A stretch of 53,066 bases of DNA from Pseudomonadota bacterium (GCA_963205305.1 CAUJIC010000067.1:1-53066), one strand, 5' to 3'; positions 1 through 9,739 are shown, counted from the first letter of the stretch. Notes: generated by a model not told the origin, from the letters alone. Made by a program: numbers and translations.

Positions 1-276
1 ATGACCCCAACGTTTGGGGAAGATAATGCCTATCTAATTTTACCTATCGGACCTAAAAAATTATACGTGTGTGGGAAGACAAAAAATACAGTGGAACGTA
101 TCCTAAACAAAAAGGGAAAGGATCTTGTTAAGCTCGTAAATGATCAAGTATCTCGCCATGCATCAATTTCAGTATATAGCACACAAGAAAATTTAGATGG
201 GTATGTAAGCAAAAGGCTTGGTACAAGTAATTATGATTCTTACTTCACTAGGTTATCTCGGATGTGGGATAATTAA
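1..276 (+). CDS. C-terminal part of an unrecognised protein (5' end probably outside the window)
   Basis: An open frame runs from the first base of the window to a TAA at 274-276, giving 91 residues. No upstream sequence is available, so the ATG at position 1 may be internal. The composition is clearly more AT-rich than the next genes (runs such as CCTAAAAAATTATACG), which suggests foreign origin. The product is soluble and basic, with a strand-like stretch AYLILPIGPKKLYVCG and then a helical stretch ending in SRHASISVYS. This layout resembles the C-terminus of DUF4238-type proteins, but that is a weak impression and no function should be assigned. It is convergent with the nitroreductase gene, only six bases away. 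Confidence 0.5.
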   Translation: MTPTFGEDNAYLILPIGPKKLYVCGKTKNTVERILNKKGKDLVKLVNDQVSRHASISVYSTQENLDGYVSKRLGTSNYDSYFTRLSRMWDN

Positions 277-282
277 GCCCTA

Positions 283-870
283 TCACCACTCCCCCACCAC
301 ATCCTCTAGCTTCGGCCGTTCGCGGTCGTCGGTCTCGGTGGTTTTGGTACCAAGATAGACGAAGCCTGCGATGCGGGTGTGGGCGGCATCCGCCTGCGCG
401 GATGGGGTGATTTTTAGGGTGAGTGCGGCGGTGATAGCCGCGTCATAGGCCACCCATTCGGTGAGCCATTTTGCACCATAACCCAGCGCGTGGGCGGCGT
501 GCAGGATGTTCGTGCACACCGCGCCTGCGGATAATTCCTGCTCCCACACCGGCTTGGTGCCAAGGATGGGGGTGGAGAGCACCGCCAAGCACAGCGGCGC
601 GCGGGTGAAGCGGGCATGCTCCGCCGCGATGTGTGGAGGGGTGGCATCGGGGTTGTTTGCGGTGAATCGCTCGGCAGCAATTTCTCCCAGCTTCAGCGCC
701 CCCTCACCCTTTAAAATAACAATACGCCACGGGCACAGTTTGCCATGGTCGGGCACGCGGGTGGCAACGGTGAGGATTTGGGCTAGCTCCGCCTCGTTCG
801 GCGCGGGGGGGCGCATATCCTTCACGCTGGTGGATCGGCGGGTGAGCAGTGCGGTGAGGGCGTCGGTCAT
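283..870 (-). CDS. nitroreductase family protein (YdjA-like)
   Basis: A 195-residue FMN-dependent oxidoreductase of the nitroreductase superfamily. It would reduce nitro compounds, quinones or a related substrate with NAD(P)H in the cytoplasm; the true substrate is unknown. The N-terminus has the family RRS element (TRRST, about residues 10-15) and then RVPDHGKLCPWRIVI, which matches the phosphate- and flavin-contacting segment of YdjA-type enzymes. The length is normal for this short subfamily. The frame stays open upstream to 1014, but those 48 extra codons overlap pelX and are low-complexity and basic. The ATG at 868-870 places the RRS motif at the usual distance, so I prefer it. It is divergent from the pel operon, with about 100 bases between. 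Confidence 0.85.
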   Translation of the reverse strand: MTDALTALLTRRSTSVKDMRPPAPNEAELAQILTVATRVPDHGKLCPWRIVILKGEGALKLGEIAAERFTANNPDATPPHIAAEHARFTRAPLCLAVLSTPILGTKPVWEQELSAGAVCTNILHAAHALGYGAKWLTEWVAYDAAITAALTLKITPSAQADAAHTRIAGFVYLGTKTTETDDRERPKLEDVVGEW

Positions 871-969
871 GCTGCACTTTAACCTCGCCGCGCGCGCAAG
901 GTCAACCCGCGAGGCGCTTTTCGCAAGGGCTTGCTTGCTAATCCGCGCTCGTTTCGATATGCATGATGC

Positions 970-1869
970 ATGAATATTCTGGTAACGGGTGGCTGCGGGT
1001 TTATCGGTTCGCATGTGGTGGATGCGCTGGTGGCGCGCGGCGATACGGTCGGGGTGCTCGATGATTTATCGAGCGGCAAGCGCGAAAACCTCAACCACGA
1101 GGCAGTGCTTGTCGAGGGTAGCGTGGCCGATGCGGCGCTGGTGAAATCACTCGGCAAAACTTTCGATGCGATTATTCACTTGGCTGCCATTGCCTCCGTT
1201 CAGGTGTGCGAAAAAGAGCCTGCCCGCGCCAGCCGCACCAATGTCGATGGGTTGAACGCCGTGTTCGCCGCGGCCACGGTGCGTGGTATTCCTGTGATCT
1301 ATGCGTCCTCGGCGGCGGTGTATGGCGATAATACTAACCTGCCGCTAAGCGAAACCGAAACCCCGCGCCCGCTGGGCAATTATGGCTATCACAAATTCGA
1401 GAACGAGCAGACCGCCGCGCGCTATGCTGGGCGTGTGCCCAGTGTCGGCTTGCGGTTTTTCAATGTCTATGGCCCACGGCAAGACCCCAGCTCGCCCTAT
1501 TCGGGGGTCATCAGCATTTTTGCGGCCAAGGCCAAAGCGGGGCAACCCCTCACCTTTTATGGCGATGGCGAGCAAACGCGCGACTTTATCTATATCGGCG
1601 ATATTGTGCGGCTGATTCTGGCCTCGCTCGACCAAGCGAAGGGAACGGCTATTTATAATGGCTGCACGGGGCGCGCCACCAGCCTCAAGGAACTTGCAGC
1701 GGCGATTGGCACGGCCGTGGGCAATGTCCCCGAAACAAAACACGAGGATGCGCGCGTGGGTGATATTCGCCTTTCGCTCGGCAACTCCGCACTCGCCGAA
1801 AAAAACCTTGGGTTTGTGGCCACCACGCCACTTGCCGAGGGCCTGAAAGCACTGATTGCCCATGAATAA
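970..1869 (+). CDS. pelX: NAD-dependent sugar-nucleotide epimerase, PelX-like
   Basis: A 299-residue extended short-chain dehydrogenase/epimerase. The Rossmann motif TGGCGFIGSH lies at about residues 6-15, the catalytic serine region is ASSAAVYG, and the YxxxK pair is in NYGYHKFENE. The C-terminal half has the GalE/WbpP-like segments FFNVYGPRQDP and GDGEQTRDFIYIGDIV. Known biology: PelX enzymes epimerise UDP-GlcNAc to UDP-GalNAc for Pel polymer and are encoded at the start of some pel operons. This placement, directly upstream of and overlapping the pelA-like gene, is the reason for the PelX call. A generic UDP-glucose/UDP-GlcNAc 4-epimerase or 4,6-dehydratase-like activity cannot be excluded. 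The frame starts with an ATG at 970 that fits the conserved MNILVTGG start. Confidence 0.8.
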   Translation: MNILVTGGCGFIGSHVVDALVARGDTVGVLDDLSSGKRENLNHEAVLVEGSVADAALVKSLGKTFDAIIHLAAIASVQVCEKEPARASRTNVDGLNAVFAAATVRGIPVIYASSAAVYGDNTNLPLSETETPRPLGNYGYHKFENEQTAARYAGRVPSVGLRFFNVYGPRQDPSSPYSGVISIFAAKAKAGQPLTFYGDGEQTRDFIYIGDIVRLILASLDQAKGTAIYNGCTGRATSLKELAAAIGTAVGNVPETKHEDARVGDIRLSLGNSALAEKNLGFVATTPLAEGLKALIAHE

Positions 1870-2719
1870 ATGGCTAAAACAAGGACTTGCAGCACTACTA
1901 TGCCTTGCGGGCTGCACCCCCGCACTGCGTACGAACGGCGAAATTAAACATTGGGCGGCCTATTACGATGTCGAGCTGCCCGCCAGCACCTTCAAACACT
2001 ACGATTTAGTGGTGTTCGACCGCCGCCATTACCCCAAGTTTGACAGCATAAAGCGAAAAACAAAGGTTTTAGCGTATGTTAGCATGGGCGAAGTGTATGA
2101 CGACATACCTGAGAAAAAACTCCTCGAAGCAGAAAATGCCATTTTATTTCAAAATGATAAATGGGGTAGCCACGCCGTCGACGTCACCTCGCCCCTATGG
2201 CGCAAATTGGTGCTCGGTTATGTCGACGATGCCGCCCAAAAAGGCTTCGATGGGGTGATGCTCGACACCGTAGACAGCCCCCTACACTGGGCTGAAACTC
2301 AAGCACCAGAGCGGCTTGACGCCATGCGCGAGGCACTGGCGAGCCTCATCCATGCCATCCGCATCGCCCACCCGCGTATGAAGATAATGGTTAACCGTGG
2401 TTTTGGTATCTTACCGCTAGTGATGGATGACATTAACTATGTATTGGCCGAGAGCATTCTAACCCATAAGGATGAAACTTCTGGACAATTTGCATTTTTT
2501 TCGCCAGAAACAAGCTCCGAAGTAGCGGCACAGCTACGTTACGTGGTTGCGCGTTCACCGCAGCTTCAAGTATTAACACTTGATTACTGGAACATGGATG
2601 ATGTTAACGGTTTGGAAAGGATTTACGCCGCGCATCGCGCTGCTGGTTTCGTGCCATACGTCACCACGCCCGACCTCACCACGCACACGCCCGAACCACG
2701 GCGTTTCTCAAAAAATTAA
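1862..2719 (+). CDS. pelA: PelA-like GH114 glycoside hydrolase lipoprotein, without deacetylase domain
   Basis: A 285-residue lipoprotein made of one endo-alpha-1,4-polygalactosaminidase-type (GH114) domain. The signal peptide MNKWLKQGLAALLCLAGC ends in a clear LAGC lipobox, with the lipidated cysteine at about residue 18. The barrel motifs FDGVMLDTVDSP and NYVLAESIL carry the acidic residues expected for catalysis (Asp about 135, Glu about 197). PelA of Pseudomonas is near 950 residues and adds a polysaccharide deacetylase; here the gene stops after the hydrolase. The product would trim Pel polymer in the periplasm. The start overlaps the end of pelX by 8 bases. An ATG two codons earlier (1856) is possible, but the 1862 start gives a more typical signal peptide. 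Thr at +2 suggests outer-membrane sorting. Confidence 0.8.
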   Translation: MNKWLKQGLAALLCLAGCTPALRTNGEIKHWAAYYDVELPASTFKHYDLVVFDRRHYPKFDSIKRKTKVLAYVSMGEVYDDIPEKKLLEAENAILFQNDKWGSHAVDVTSPLWRKLVLGYVDDAAQKGFDGVMLDTVDSPLHWAETQAPERLDAMREALASLIHAIRIAHPRMKIMVNRGFGILPLVMDDINYVLAESILTHKDETSGQFAFFSPETSSEVAAQLRYVVARSPQLQVLTLDYWNMDDVNGLERIYAAHRAAGFVPYVTTPDLTTHTPEPRRFSKN

Positions 2720-2751
2720 CTGCGCGCTATCACACTCACGGGGAAATCCGC

Positions 2752-5700
2752 ATGCGTAAGTATATTGTTCTCGCTTTAATCCTACTCGTCGCTGGCATTG
2801 GTATCAGTATCTACCTGATTCCCACCACGCGCGAAGTTGCGGGCATGCAGACTGTCGACACCGCTGCGATTGATTTGGGCAAGGTGGATATCGAAGCCGA
2901 ATACGCGCAGGGTCGTCGTAGCTATCCTATCATCGCTGCTTTGGCTGATAAACGCATTGCCGAAGGTAAGCGCGACGAAGCCATCAAGCTGCTTGAGGAA
3001 TATGCGCTGGCCAACCCGCTGGATGCAAATGGCCATAAAAAACTCGCCGAGCAATATCTCGCTGTAGGCAATATGCAAGGTTACAACGCTCAGCTGGATG
3101 CGATTGCGACCGCTGCACCTACCGAAGAAAATCTACGCATGCTGTCGGATTTGTATAACAGCAGCAAGGAATATGCGAAACAAGCCGAAGTCCTGAAGAA
3201 ATTGGTGGAAGTAACCAAGGGCGAACAGCCCCAAGCGTTTGTCGATTTAGCGACCATTCAAGTGGTGCTCGGCGATTCGGACGGCGCACTAAAAACGGTG
3301 GAAGAACTCAAAGCCAAGCACCCCGATTTTTCGAGCTACCCGATGACGCGCATCATGGTCAGCGTGCTGGTTGATAAAGGCCAAGCCGACCGTGCGTTCG
3401 ATATCGCCAAACAATGGATGGAAACGCCTGCAGCGCCTGTACCATCACCAACGGCCGCCCCACTGCCCGCGCCTGATACTGTTGCGCCCGTGACAGGTGT
3501 GAACGCGAATGTTGATAGCAACCCGCGTCCGAAAGAGCTCGCCGATTTGTGCAACATTTTGCATTACGCTGGCCAAGCCGATAAGGCGGTAGCGCTGGTC
3601 GATTTGCACATCGAGATGCTAGACCACGAACCCGAATTGGTGTTGGCGTATGTGAATGCAAGCGTGACCGCTGGCAAGAGCGAGCAAGCTTACCAAGTGC
3701 TGAAAAAAATCGACGATGCTGGCACCATGGTGGCCGCACTTTACCCCCCCTACATCGACCTCACCTTGAAGCGTGAAGATGTACCCGCCGCCGAGGCCAT
3801 TGCCAAGAAATTGGATGTGACGACCTTTAGCGAAATTGAAGCGCTGAACGTGATTGAAACCGCGCGCGCCAACAATGCGCCCACGGTGCTGAGCACCCTC
3901 ACCAGCCGCTTTGCTGAGCCAACAATTGTGAAAGAAAAGCCCGTGCTGGATGCAGTGATTGCCATCCTGACGAACACCAAAGAGCAAGACAAAAAAATCG
4001 AGACTGCGCTCAACATCGAGTTGACCTCGACGCAAAAACTTCGCCTCGCAGAATCATGCGCGCGGGCGAAAAAGACACCGTGCTTCGATGCTATCGTAAA
4101 ACAATATCCGCCACTCGATCAAATGTCGCCCACGCAGGTGGCCGAATACTCGCAATTGTTCATTATTGCCGAGCGTCAGGCTGAGTTGGTTGACCCTGTA
4201 GGCAAGCTTGCCGCTATCGAACATTCGGCAGTGATTGTGCAAACCGCGCACCGTCGCCTTGCCGCCGCTGCTGGCCGCCACGATGTGTTAAAACCTTGGC
4301 TTGAAGCGAACGCTAACAGCGTGCCTGTTAGCCAGTTGCAGGAATTATTCTACCTCGCGAATGACCGCCACCATGGCACTGTATCGAGCGATATTGCCGA
4401 GCGCCTCTATGCGCGCGACCCCTCGCCGATGAACCGCGATATTATGGTCTCGGCCTACATCAACGCAGGTGCGTATGATAAAGCCGTGCCGCTGCTGCGC
4501 GACCAAGTGAAAGATGCCGCCGCGAATGATGGCCTCTACCTTTCAACCTTAAGCAAGCTCGCGCGCAAAGATCCGACCTATCGCAAAGAACTGGCCGACT
4601 ATGCCCAAGCAGCGCTGACGGCAGGCCGTGGCGATGACCGTGCCCAACTCAACTACGCCTACATCCTCATCAATAATGGCCGCAAGGCCGAGGCCATTCC
4701 GTTCGCCAAAAACTTCGCGACCGAGCGCGGCGGTGAGTGGAAAAAAATGTATGCCCAACTGACCCAGAAACCCAAAGCCGCGAAAGCTGGCGTTGCTGCA
4801 GTCAAGCTGACGCGCGAGCAAATGATTGCGATGGCGAATGGCAAATCCATCAGCGCTGAGAACCGTCGCCAGATTGCGTTCAATTTGCTGAACGATGGTT
4901 ACAAGGCCGATGCGGTTACCATCTTCAAAGATTTGGCGAAGGATAAACCCGCCGACTCGCAAGAAGTGCAAGATCTGATGTATCTGTGGGGCGGTAAGCT
5001 CGATGGTGAGCAGCTTGCATGGGTGCAAAAGCGCGCGGCGGATGCAACGGCCTATGATAAGGATAAATGGTCGACGCTTATCACTAATACTGCCGATGAT
5101 AACAGCGTTCTATCCTATGTCAGCGCGACACCTGATGCACTCTATAACCGCGACCTGCGTAAGAAATATTTTGGCATTTTGGCCAACACGGGCAACCGCA
5201 AAAACTACGACACTGCGATGCGCGATTGGGTGGCCAACACCACCGATGTGCCTGCCCTGCTCGACTACGCAACCATTGGTCAAAACGCGGGCTTCCGCGA
5301 TGCAGCAGTGCATGGTTACGGCCGCGTGCTGGAGCTAGATGCCAACAACAGCAAAGCGCTGAGCAGCATGGCAGCCCTCGATTTCTCGAAGGGTAAATAC
5401 AGCGCCGCTGACAAAAAACTGAACCAGTATATTGCTAACCAGCAAGCAACGCCCGACCCTGAGACTAACGCATCGCAAGCGCATTTCTATAAGGCACAAC
5501 TGGCGCGGCGTGCAGGCGATAAAGCTGCGGCCAATGCCGAGTTCCAGCAGGTAGTTACCCTGACCGCACAATCAGGCGCGACCACACCTGATGCTCTGTC
5601 GCGCATGTACACCGCGCAGTTCCACCTTGGCCAACATGACGATGCGAAAGCAGGCTTCAACCAACTGCTCGAACAATACCCCGATGATAAGGGCGTGCTC

Positions 5701-7254
5701 GCCGATTACATGAGCGTGCTCATCGAATACCAATACCTCGACGAAGCGACCCGTGTAGCAAACCAATACGATAAAACCTCGCCTTACTATCGTAAAGGCG
5801 CGTCGCTCGTTGGCAACTCGACCCACACCAGTTCGGTCGAACGATTCAGCAATGGCCGCGAAATGAAAATCAGCTTCGCCGAGCCGATTGAAGGTGCCTC
5901 GCCGATTAACATGGCCGAGCTGAACAAGCAGCCATGGGTCGAGAAAAGCTCGGTGGGTTACGATAGCGTGAGCGTGAGCGCGAAAGAAGGTTACACGGTG
6001 CGTTATGTGCCCACTTCCGAAGAGCAATTTAAGGTCGTGGCTGCCGAACAACCCAACTACGCGCCACAAGTGGAAGCGCAGCGTCAGCAGGATCTGCGCC
6101 TGCAACTACTCTATGCCCGCATTGAACAGGAATCAGGGCAGACCGCCAAAGCGCGCGAACGCCTTGATGCCCTCAAACAATACTATCCTAACGACCCACA
6201 ATTGCTGAGCTATGAAGCCAGCTTGGAAAGCGCCACGGGCAACACCGCAACGGCGATGAACCTTATCAAGCAAGCGCAGGCCGTTGCACCTGAGAACGAG
6301 GACTTCACCCTGCAAGCGCAGAATATTCGCAGCGTGGGTCAAGGTACGAACTTTGTGAAACTTGATCATGAGTTCCGTGGGCTGGGTGATAACCGCGAGA
6401 ACGTCACGACCCTCTCGGGCGTAGTGCATACGGATAATCGTGCCGAGTTCGGCATTACTGCACAGAACAACGAACTCAATAGCGAAAATATCCGCCGTGC
6501 GCGCGATGGCGCCATTGGTGATTATGACACCGCACGCCAACGCGGTGAAGTCTATGCTGCCTATAACCTGCCTGATGGTAGCCGCGCGCAAGCATCGCTG
6601 TTTGCCAACAACACAGATGTAGGTGGTGGCGCGTATTATACCTTCAACAACCCAGCTGGCCGCACCGAGTTAATTGGTGAATACCAGCGCCCCTACTGGG
6701 ATTTTGTGGAAGCCGTGTATGAGCACGCCACGCGTGACCGTATTGGTGCGAAACATTTTGGCACCGTGCGCCCTGGCACCAGCATTGGGCTTGAAGCTTC
6801 GTACAACAACTACAACATCGACGAAGCAAGCGATGTAGCTCAAACGATTCTGGTGCGCGCCAATGTGGTTCAGGAACTGCAAAAACAAACCACTAACCAG
6901 CCTTATTTCGGCGTGGGCTATGGTTTCGATGGTGAATACCGCACAGGCAAACCCGATGAGCGACTTGATGCTGCGGGCAATGGCTACTTCCTGCTACCTG
7001 TGCAAACGCGTGAGGTGCATGCCGTTACGGGTATCTATCGCCATAACTGGACACCCGACACCCATGCATTGCTGGTGGGCGGTGTGGCCTATGATCGCAT
7101 TCGTGGCGCGTTCAGCCCACTGGGCGAAGCACGTGTTGACCACGATATCACCGACCAACTGCAAATTGGCGGCCGCGCCCGCTACGCGCAAGAAACCAAC
7201 AATACCGACAACCAAGCCTTTAATCTGGGCGCGGATGTTATCTACAAATTCTAA
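2752..7254 (+). CDS. pelB: PelB-like exopolysaccharide export protein: TPR scaffold plus outer-membrane beta-barrel
   Basis: A 1500-residue export protein. It opens with one membrane-spanning helix (about 4-24, KYIVLALILLVAGIGISIYL), followed by a very long TPR solenoid (about 60 to 1170). A Pro/Ala-rich break lies near residues 224-260. From about residue 1195 the sequence turns into alternating amphipathic strands typical of a beta-barrel and ends in ...NLGADVIYKF, with the C-terminal Phe expected by the BAM complex. In known Pel systems PelB guides polymer through the periplasm, binds PelA through its TPRs and forms the outer-membrane pore. It is longer than the Pseudomonas protein (about 1200). 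It sits 32 bases after pelA and 18 before pelD. No pelC follows it, unlike the classical order. Confidence 0.9.
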   Translation: MRKYIVLALILLVAGIGISIYLIPTTREVAGMQTVDTAAIDLGKVDIEAEYAQGRRSYPIIAALADKRIAEGKRDEAIKLLEEYALANPLDANGHKKLAEQYLAVGNMQGYNAQLDAIATAAPTEENLRMLSDLYNSSKEYAKQAEVLKKLVEVTKGEQPQAFVDLATIQVVLGDSDGALKTVEELKAKHPDFSSYPMTRIMVSVLVDKGQADRAFDIAKQWMETPAAPVPSPTAAPLPAPDTVAPVTGVNANVDSNPRPKELADLCNILHYAGQADKAVALVDLHIEMLDHEPELVLAYVNASVTAGKSEQAYQVLKKIDDAGTMVAALYPPYIDLTLKREDVPAAEAIAKKLDVTTFSEIEALNVIETARANNAPTVLSTLTSRFAEPTIVKEKPVLDAVIAILTNTKEQDKKIETALNIELTSTQKLRLAESCARAKKTPCFDAIVKQYPPLDQMSPTQVAEYSQLFIIAERQAELVDPVGKLAAIEHSAVIVQTAHRRLAAAAGRHDVLKPWLEANANSVPVSQLQELFYLANDRHHGTVSSDIAERLYARDPSPMNRDIMVSAYINAGAYDKAVPLLRDQVKDAAANDGLYLSTLSKLARKDPTYRKELADYAQAALTAGRGDDRAQLNYAYILINNGRKAEAIPFAKNFATERGGEWKKMYAQLTQKPKAAKAGVAAVKLTREQMIAMANGKSISAENRRQIAFNLLNDGYKADAVTIFKDLAKDKPADSQEVQDLMYLWGGKLDGEQLAWVQKRAADATAYDKDKWSTLITNTADDNSVLSYVSATPDALYNRDLRKKYFGILANTGNRKNYDTAMRDWVANTTDVPALLDYATIGQNAGFRDAAVHGYGRVLELDANNSKALSSMAALDFSKGKYSAADKKLNQYIANQQATPDPETNASQAHFYKAQLARRAGDKAAANAEFQQVVTLTAQSGATTPDALSRMYTAQFHLGQHDDAKAGFNQLLEQYPDDKGVLADYMSVLIEYQYLDEATRVANQYDKTSPYYRKGASLVGNSTHTSSVERFSNGREMKISFAEPIEGASPINMAELNKQPWVEKSSVGYDSVSVSAKEGYTVRYVPTSEEQFKVVAAEQPNYAPQVEAQRQQDLRLQLLYARIEQESGQTAKARERLDALKQYYPNDPQLLSYEASLESATGNTATAMNLIKQAQAVAPENEDFTLQAQNIRSVGQGTNFVKLDHEFRGLGDNRENVTTLSGVVHTDNRAEFGITAQNNELNSENIRRARDGAIGDYDTARQRGEVYAAYNLPDGSRAQASLFANNTDVGGGAYYTFNNPAGRTELIGEYQRPYWDFVEAVYEHATRDRIGAKHFGTVRPGTSIGLEASYNNYNIDEASDVAQTILVRANVVQELQKQTTNQPYFGVGYGFDGEYRTGKPDERLDAAGNGYFLLPVQTREVHAVTGIYRHNWTPDTHALLVGGVAYDRIRGAFSPLGEARVDHDITDQLQIGGRARYAQETNNTDNQAFNLGADVIYKF

Positions 7255-7272
7255 TAAGCAAAAAGGTACGTC

Positions 7273-8622
7273 ATGAACACCACTAGCCTTCCCAAAGAAC
7301 ACTCACGGATTCTGGGCATTCGCCTGTCCGCCATCATCGAGATGCTGGTCGGTCTTGTTGTGCTGTTTGCCATCGACAAGTTCCTCGGCGCGGGCAACCG
7401 CTTCTGGGATGTGAACCCACACCCATTCTGGATTGTGGTGCTCATCATTGCCGTGCAATACGGTACGGCGGAGGCATTGATTGCTGCCATTTTGTCGACG
7501 GTGTTTTACCTGTTGGGCAACATGCCCGCGCAGGCCGAGGGCGTGAGCTACTATGACTGGCTCTATAGCCTTGCCGTAAACCCTGTGCTGTGGATCATCG
7601 CGGCATGGATTTTGGGCGAGCTGCGCCAACGCCACATCCGCGAGCGCAACACACTGGTGCGCGAAGTAGAAGAATCGCACCAACGCGAGGACTTGATTGC
7701 AAGCTCGTATAGCTTTGTCAAAAACCGCAAAGAATCGCTCGAAGTTCAGGTTTCGGGCCAGCTGCTTTCCTCCATCGACGCCTACCGTGCCGCCAAATCG
7801 GTGGAAACCCTTGACCCTAAATCGGTCATGCAAGGGGTTGAGCGCTTAGTGAAATCGGTGCTTGGGCCACAAAAATTCTCGATGTTCATTGCAACCGATA
7901 ACAAACTCAATGCCTCGATCATTCATGGCTGGGCAGCGGACGATAAATACTCGCAGGAAATCGATTCCTACAGCCCGCTCTTCCAAGCCGTCATCGGCCA
8001 GCGCGAGTTGCTGGTAGTGGCGAACGAGCAGCACGAAGTATCGCTCGACAACCAAGGTATCCTTGCGGGCCCCATCCTCGACCCTGATTCGGGCCGCGTC
8101 ATTGGTATGCTGAAAATCGAGCAGATGGATTTCACGAGCCTATCGCTCAACACGGTCGAAACCTTCCGCGCGGTGTGCGATTGGATTGGCACCGCACTGG
8201 TGAATGCACGCAACTACCAAAGCGTGAAGGCCGAAGCCATCATCAACCCCGAGCGTAACATCCTCAGCTACAGCTACTTCAAGCGCCAGAGCGAATACAT
8301 GCGTACGCTGGCTAAACGCGTGGGCTTCGATTTGAGCATGCTGGTGATTAAACTCAACGATGCAAAAAGCATGAACGATGCCGACCGTATTACCGTTGCC
8401 CGCCAGATTGGCGAGTCGGTGAAATCGGTGCTGCGCAATGTCGATTTGGCGTTTGATTACCAAACCGATGGCGAGGAATATTCCATCCTGCTGCCAGCCA
8501 CTGCGCCTGCTGGCGCCAATGTCGTGCGCGATAAAATTGCGAAAGACATGGACAAAGCCATGCGTGGCAAAAGCGGCGTTAGCTTTAACTATATCGTGAG
8601 TGCGCTTCATGAAGTCCGCTAG
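7273..8622 (+). CDS. pelD: PelD-like membrane cyclic-di-GMP receptor (GAF plus degenerate GGDEF)
   Basis: A 449-residue inner-membrane protein. Hydrophobic segments fall at about 16-38, 52-82 (two helices) and 102-115. A short coiled linker follows, then a GAF domain (about 165-320) and a C-terminal GGDEF-like domain (about 330-449). The GGDEF signature is degenerate (DGEEY at 399-403), so cyclase activity is not expected. An RxxD motif (RNVD, 388-391) stands just upstream, where the inhibitory-site RxxD of GGDEF proteins lies. Known role: PelD binds c-di-GMP through this site and activates polymer synthesis with PelE, PelF and PelG. The start ATG at 7273 has a modest AAAAGGT site. The 3' end overlaps pelE. 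Confidence 0.9.
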   Translation: MNTTSLPKEHSRILGIRLSAIIEMLVGLVVLFAIDKFLGAGNRFWDVNPHPFWIVVLIIAVQYGTAEALIAAILSTVFYLLGNMPAQAEGVSYYDWLYSLAVNPVLWIIAAWILGELRQRHIRERNTLVREVEESHQREDLIASSYSFVKNRKESLEVQVSGQLLSSIDAYRAAKSVETLDPKSVMQGVERLVKSVLGPQKFSMFIATDNKLNASIIHGWAADDKYSQEIDSYSPLFQAVIGQRELLVVANEQHEVSLDNQGILAGPILDPDSGRVIGMLKIEQMDFTSLSLNTVETFRAVCDWIGTALVNARNYQSVKAEAIINPERNILSYSYFKRQSEYMRTLAKRVGFDLSMLVIKLNDAKSMNDADRITVARQIGESVKSVLRNVDLAFDYQTDGEEYSILLPATAPAGANVVRDKIAKDMDKAMRGKSGVSFNYIVSALHEVR

Positions 8623-9739
8623 TCCCGCATCGATGGATTATTACAAATACGTCGAGGATATCCTTGAGCCTCAGGATATCCATGATGCGAACCGTGTGTC
8701 GCCCGCAACGGCGACGAACGGCTTGTTCGTCATTATCGCGCTCATCCTGATTGTGGTGCATGCCTTCAATCTCTATTTGTTCCTTGGTGCGGGCATGTGG
8801 CCTGTCATTCCACTACTTATTCACCTTGGTGTTTCGGCATTTGTCGGCATTTTGGCTTATGCCCAATACCGCCGTGGCATGGATGTGCAGCACCTTGCGC
8901 TGCTCGCCATTGTTTCCACCACCACAGGCATTTTTGGTGCGGTCGGTGCGCTGTTCGGGTTCATTGTCAACAGCGTGTTCCTTGCACGTTCGCACCATTT
9001 TACGGAATGGTACGAAACCATCTTCCCAAGCGACGTGATCTCGGATCCGCAAACCATTTTCGATAGCATCACCGAAGGGCTGGATGAAAACCCCAGTGCG
9101 TACAGTGTCATGCCGTTCAACGATGTGATGCGCCTAGGTTCGGAAAATCAAAAGCGCCGCGCGCTGGCGAAAATGACCTCGCGTTTCTCGCCCCGTTTTG
9201 CACCTGCTTTCAAGGCCGCGTTGTCGGATTCGAACAACACCATCCGCGTGCAAGCTGCAACGGCGATTGCCAAAGTGGAGCGCGAGTTCACCACTAAGCT
9301 CGAGCGCATTGAACTGGCGCGCGGCGAGCGGCCGAACGACCCTACGCTCACCATGGCACTAGCCAAGTTCTATGATGATTATGCCTTCACGGGCGTACTC
9401 GATAGCGAGCTTGAGAAACTCAACCGCACCCGCGCTATCGATAACTATAAAGCCTACCTGCAAAAAGATCCCAACTCTTCGGAAGCGTGGATTGCAGTGG
9501 GTCGCTTGCTTTATCGCAACCACCAATGGGCCGAAGCGGCGGAGTGGTTCCGCGCCGCGCTTGATCGCGGGTGGAAAGTGAACACCATGGTGCTGTGGTA
9601 TTTCGAATGTTTATTCCGCCTTGGCCAGCACCGCGAACTGCGCCGCGCGATTTTGGAATTTGGGCGCGGCATTAGCTCGCAGGAGGAACTGCCACGCGAT
9701 GTGCGCGAAGCAGTCGGCCTGTGGATGCAGGTGGCCTAA
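8609..9739 (+). CDS. pelE: PelE-like inner-membrane protein with TPR-like cytoplasmic region
   Basis: A protein of about 376 residues. After a short polar N-terminus come hydrophobic helices (NGLFVIIALILIVVHAFNLY, then WPVIPLLIHLGVSAFVGILAYA, then LALLAIVSTTTGIFGAVGALF). The long soluble C-terminal part is alpha-helical and TPR-like, for example DPNSSEAWIAVGRLLYRNHQ near 290. PelE forms the inner-membrane synthase complex with PelD, PelF and PelG. The start is uncertain. A GTG at 8600, ATGs at 8609 and 8633 are in frame, and the first two overlap the end of pelD, as expected for translational coupling. I chose 8609 because it keeps the coupling and uses ATG. The family is identified by its position between pelD and pelF as much as by sequence. 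Confidence 0.8.
   Translation: MKSASPASMDYYKYVEDILEPQDIHDANRVSPATATNGLFVIIALILIVVHAFNLYLFLGAGMWPVIPLLIHLGVSAFVGILAYAQYRRGMDVQHLALLAIVSTTTGIFGAVGALFGFIVNSVFLARSHHFTEWYETIFPSDVISDPQTIFDSITEGLDENPSAYSVMPFNDVMRLGSENQKRRALAKMTSRFSPRFAPAFKAALSDSNNTIRVQAATAIAKVEREFTTKLERIELARGERPNDPTLTMALAKFYDDYAFTGVLDSELEKLNRTRAIDNYKAYLQKDPNSSEAWIAVGRLLYRNHQWAEAAEWFRAALDRGWKVNTMVLWYFECLFRLGQHRELRRAILEFGRGISSQEELPRDVREAVGLWMQVA

Noticed and set aside
871..1014. N-terminal extension of the nitroreductase frame
   Set aside because: It overlaps the pelX start, is basic low-complexity sequence, and the family begins at the ATG at 868-870.
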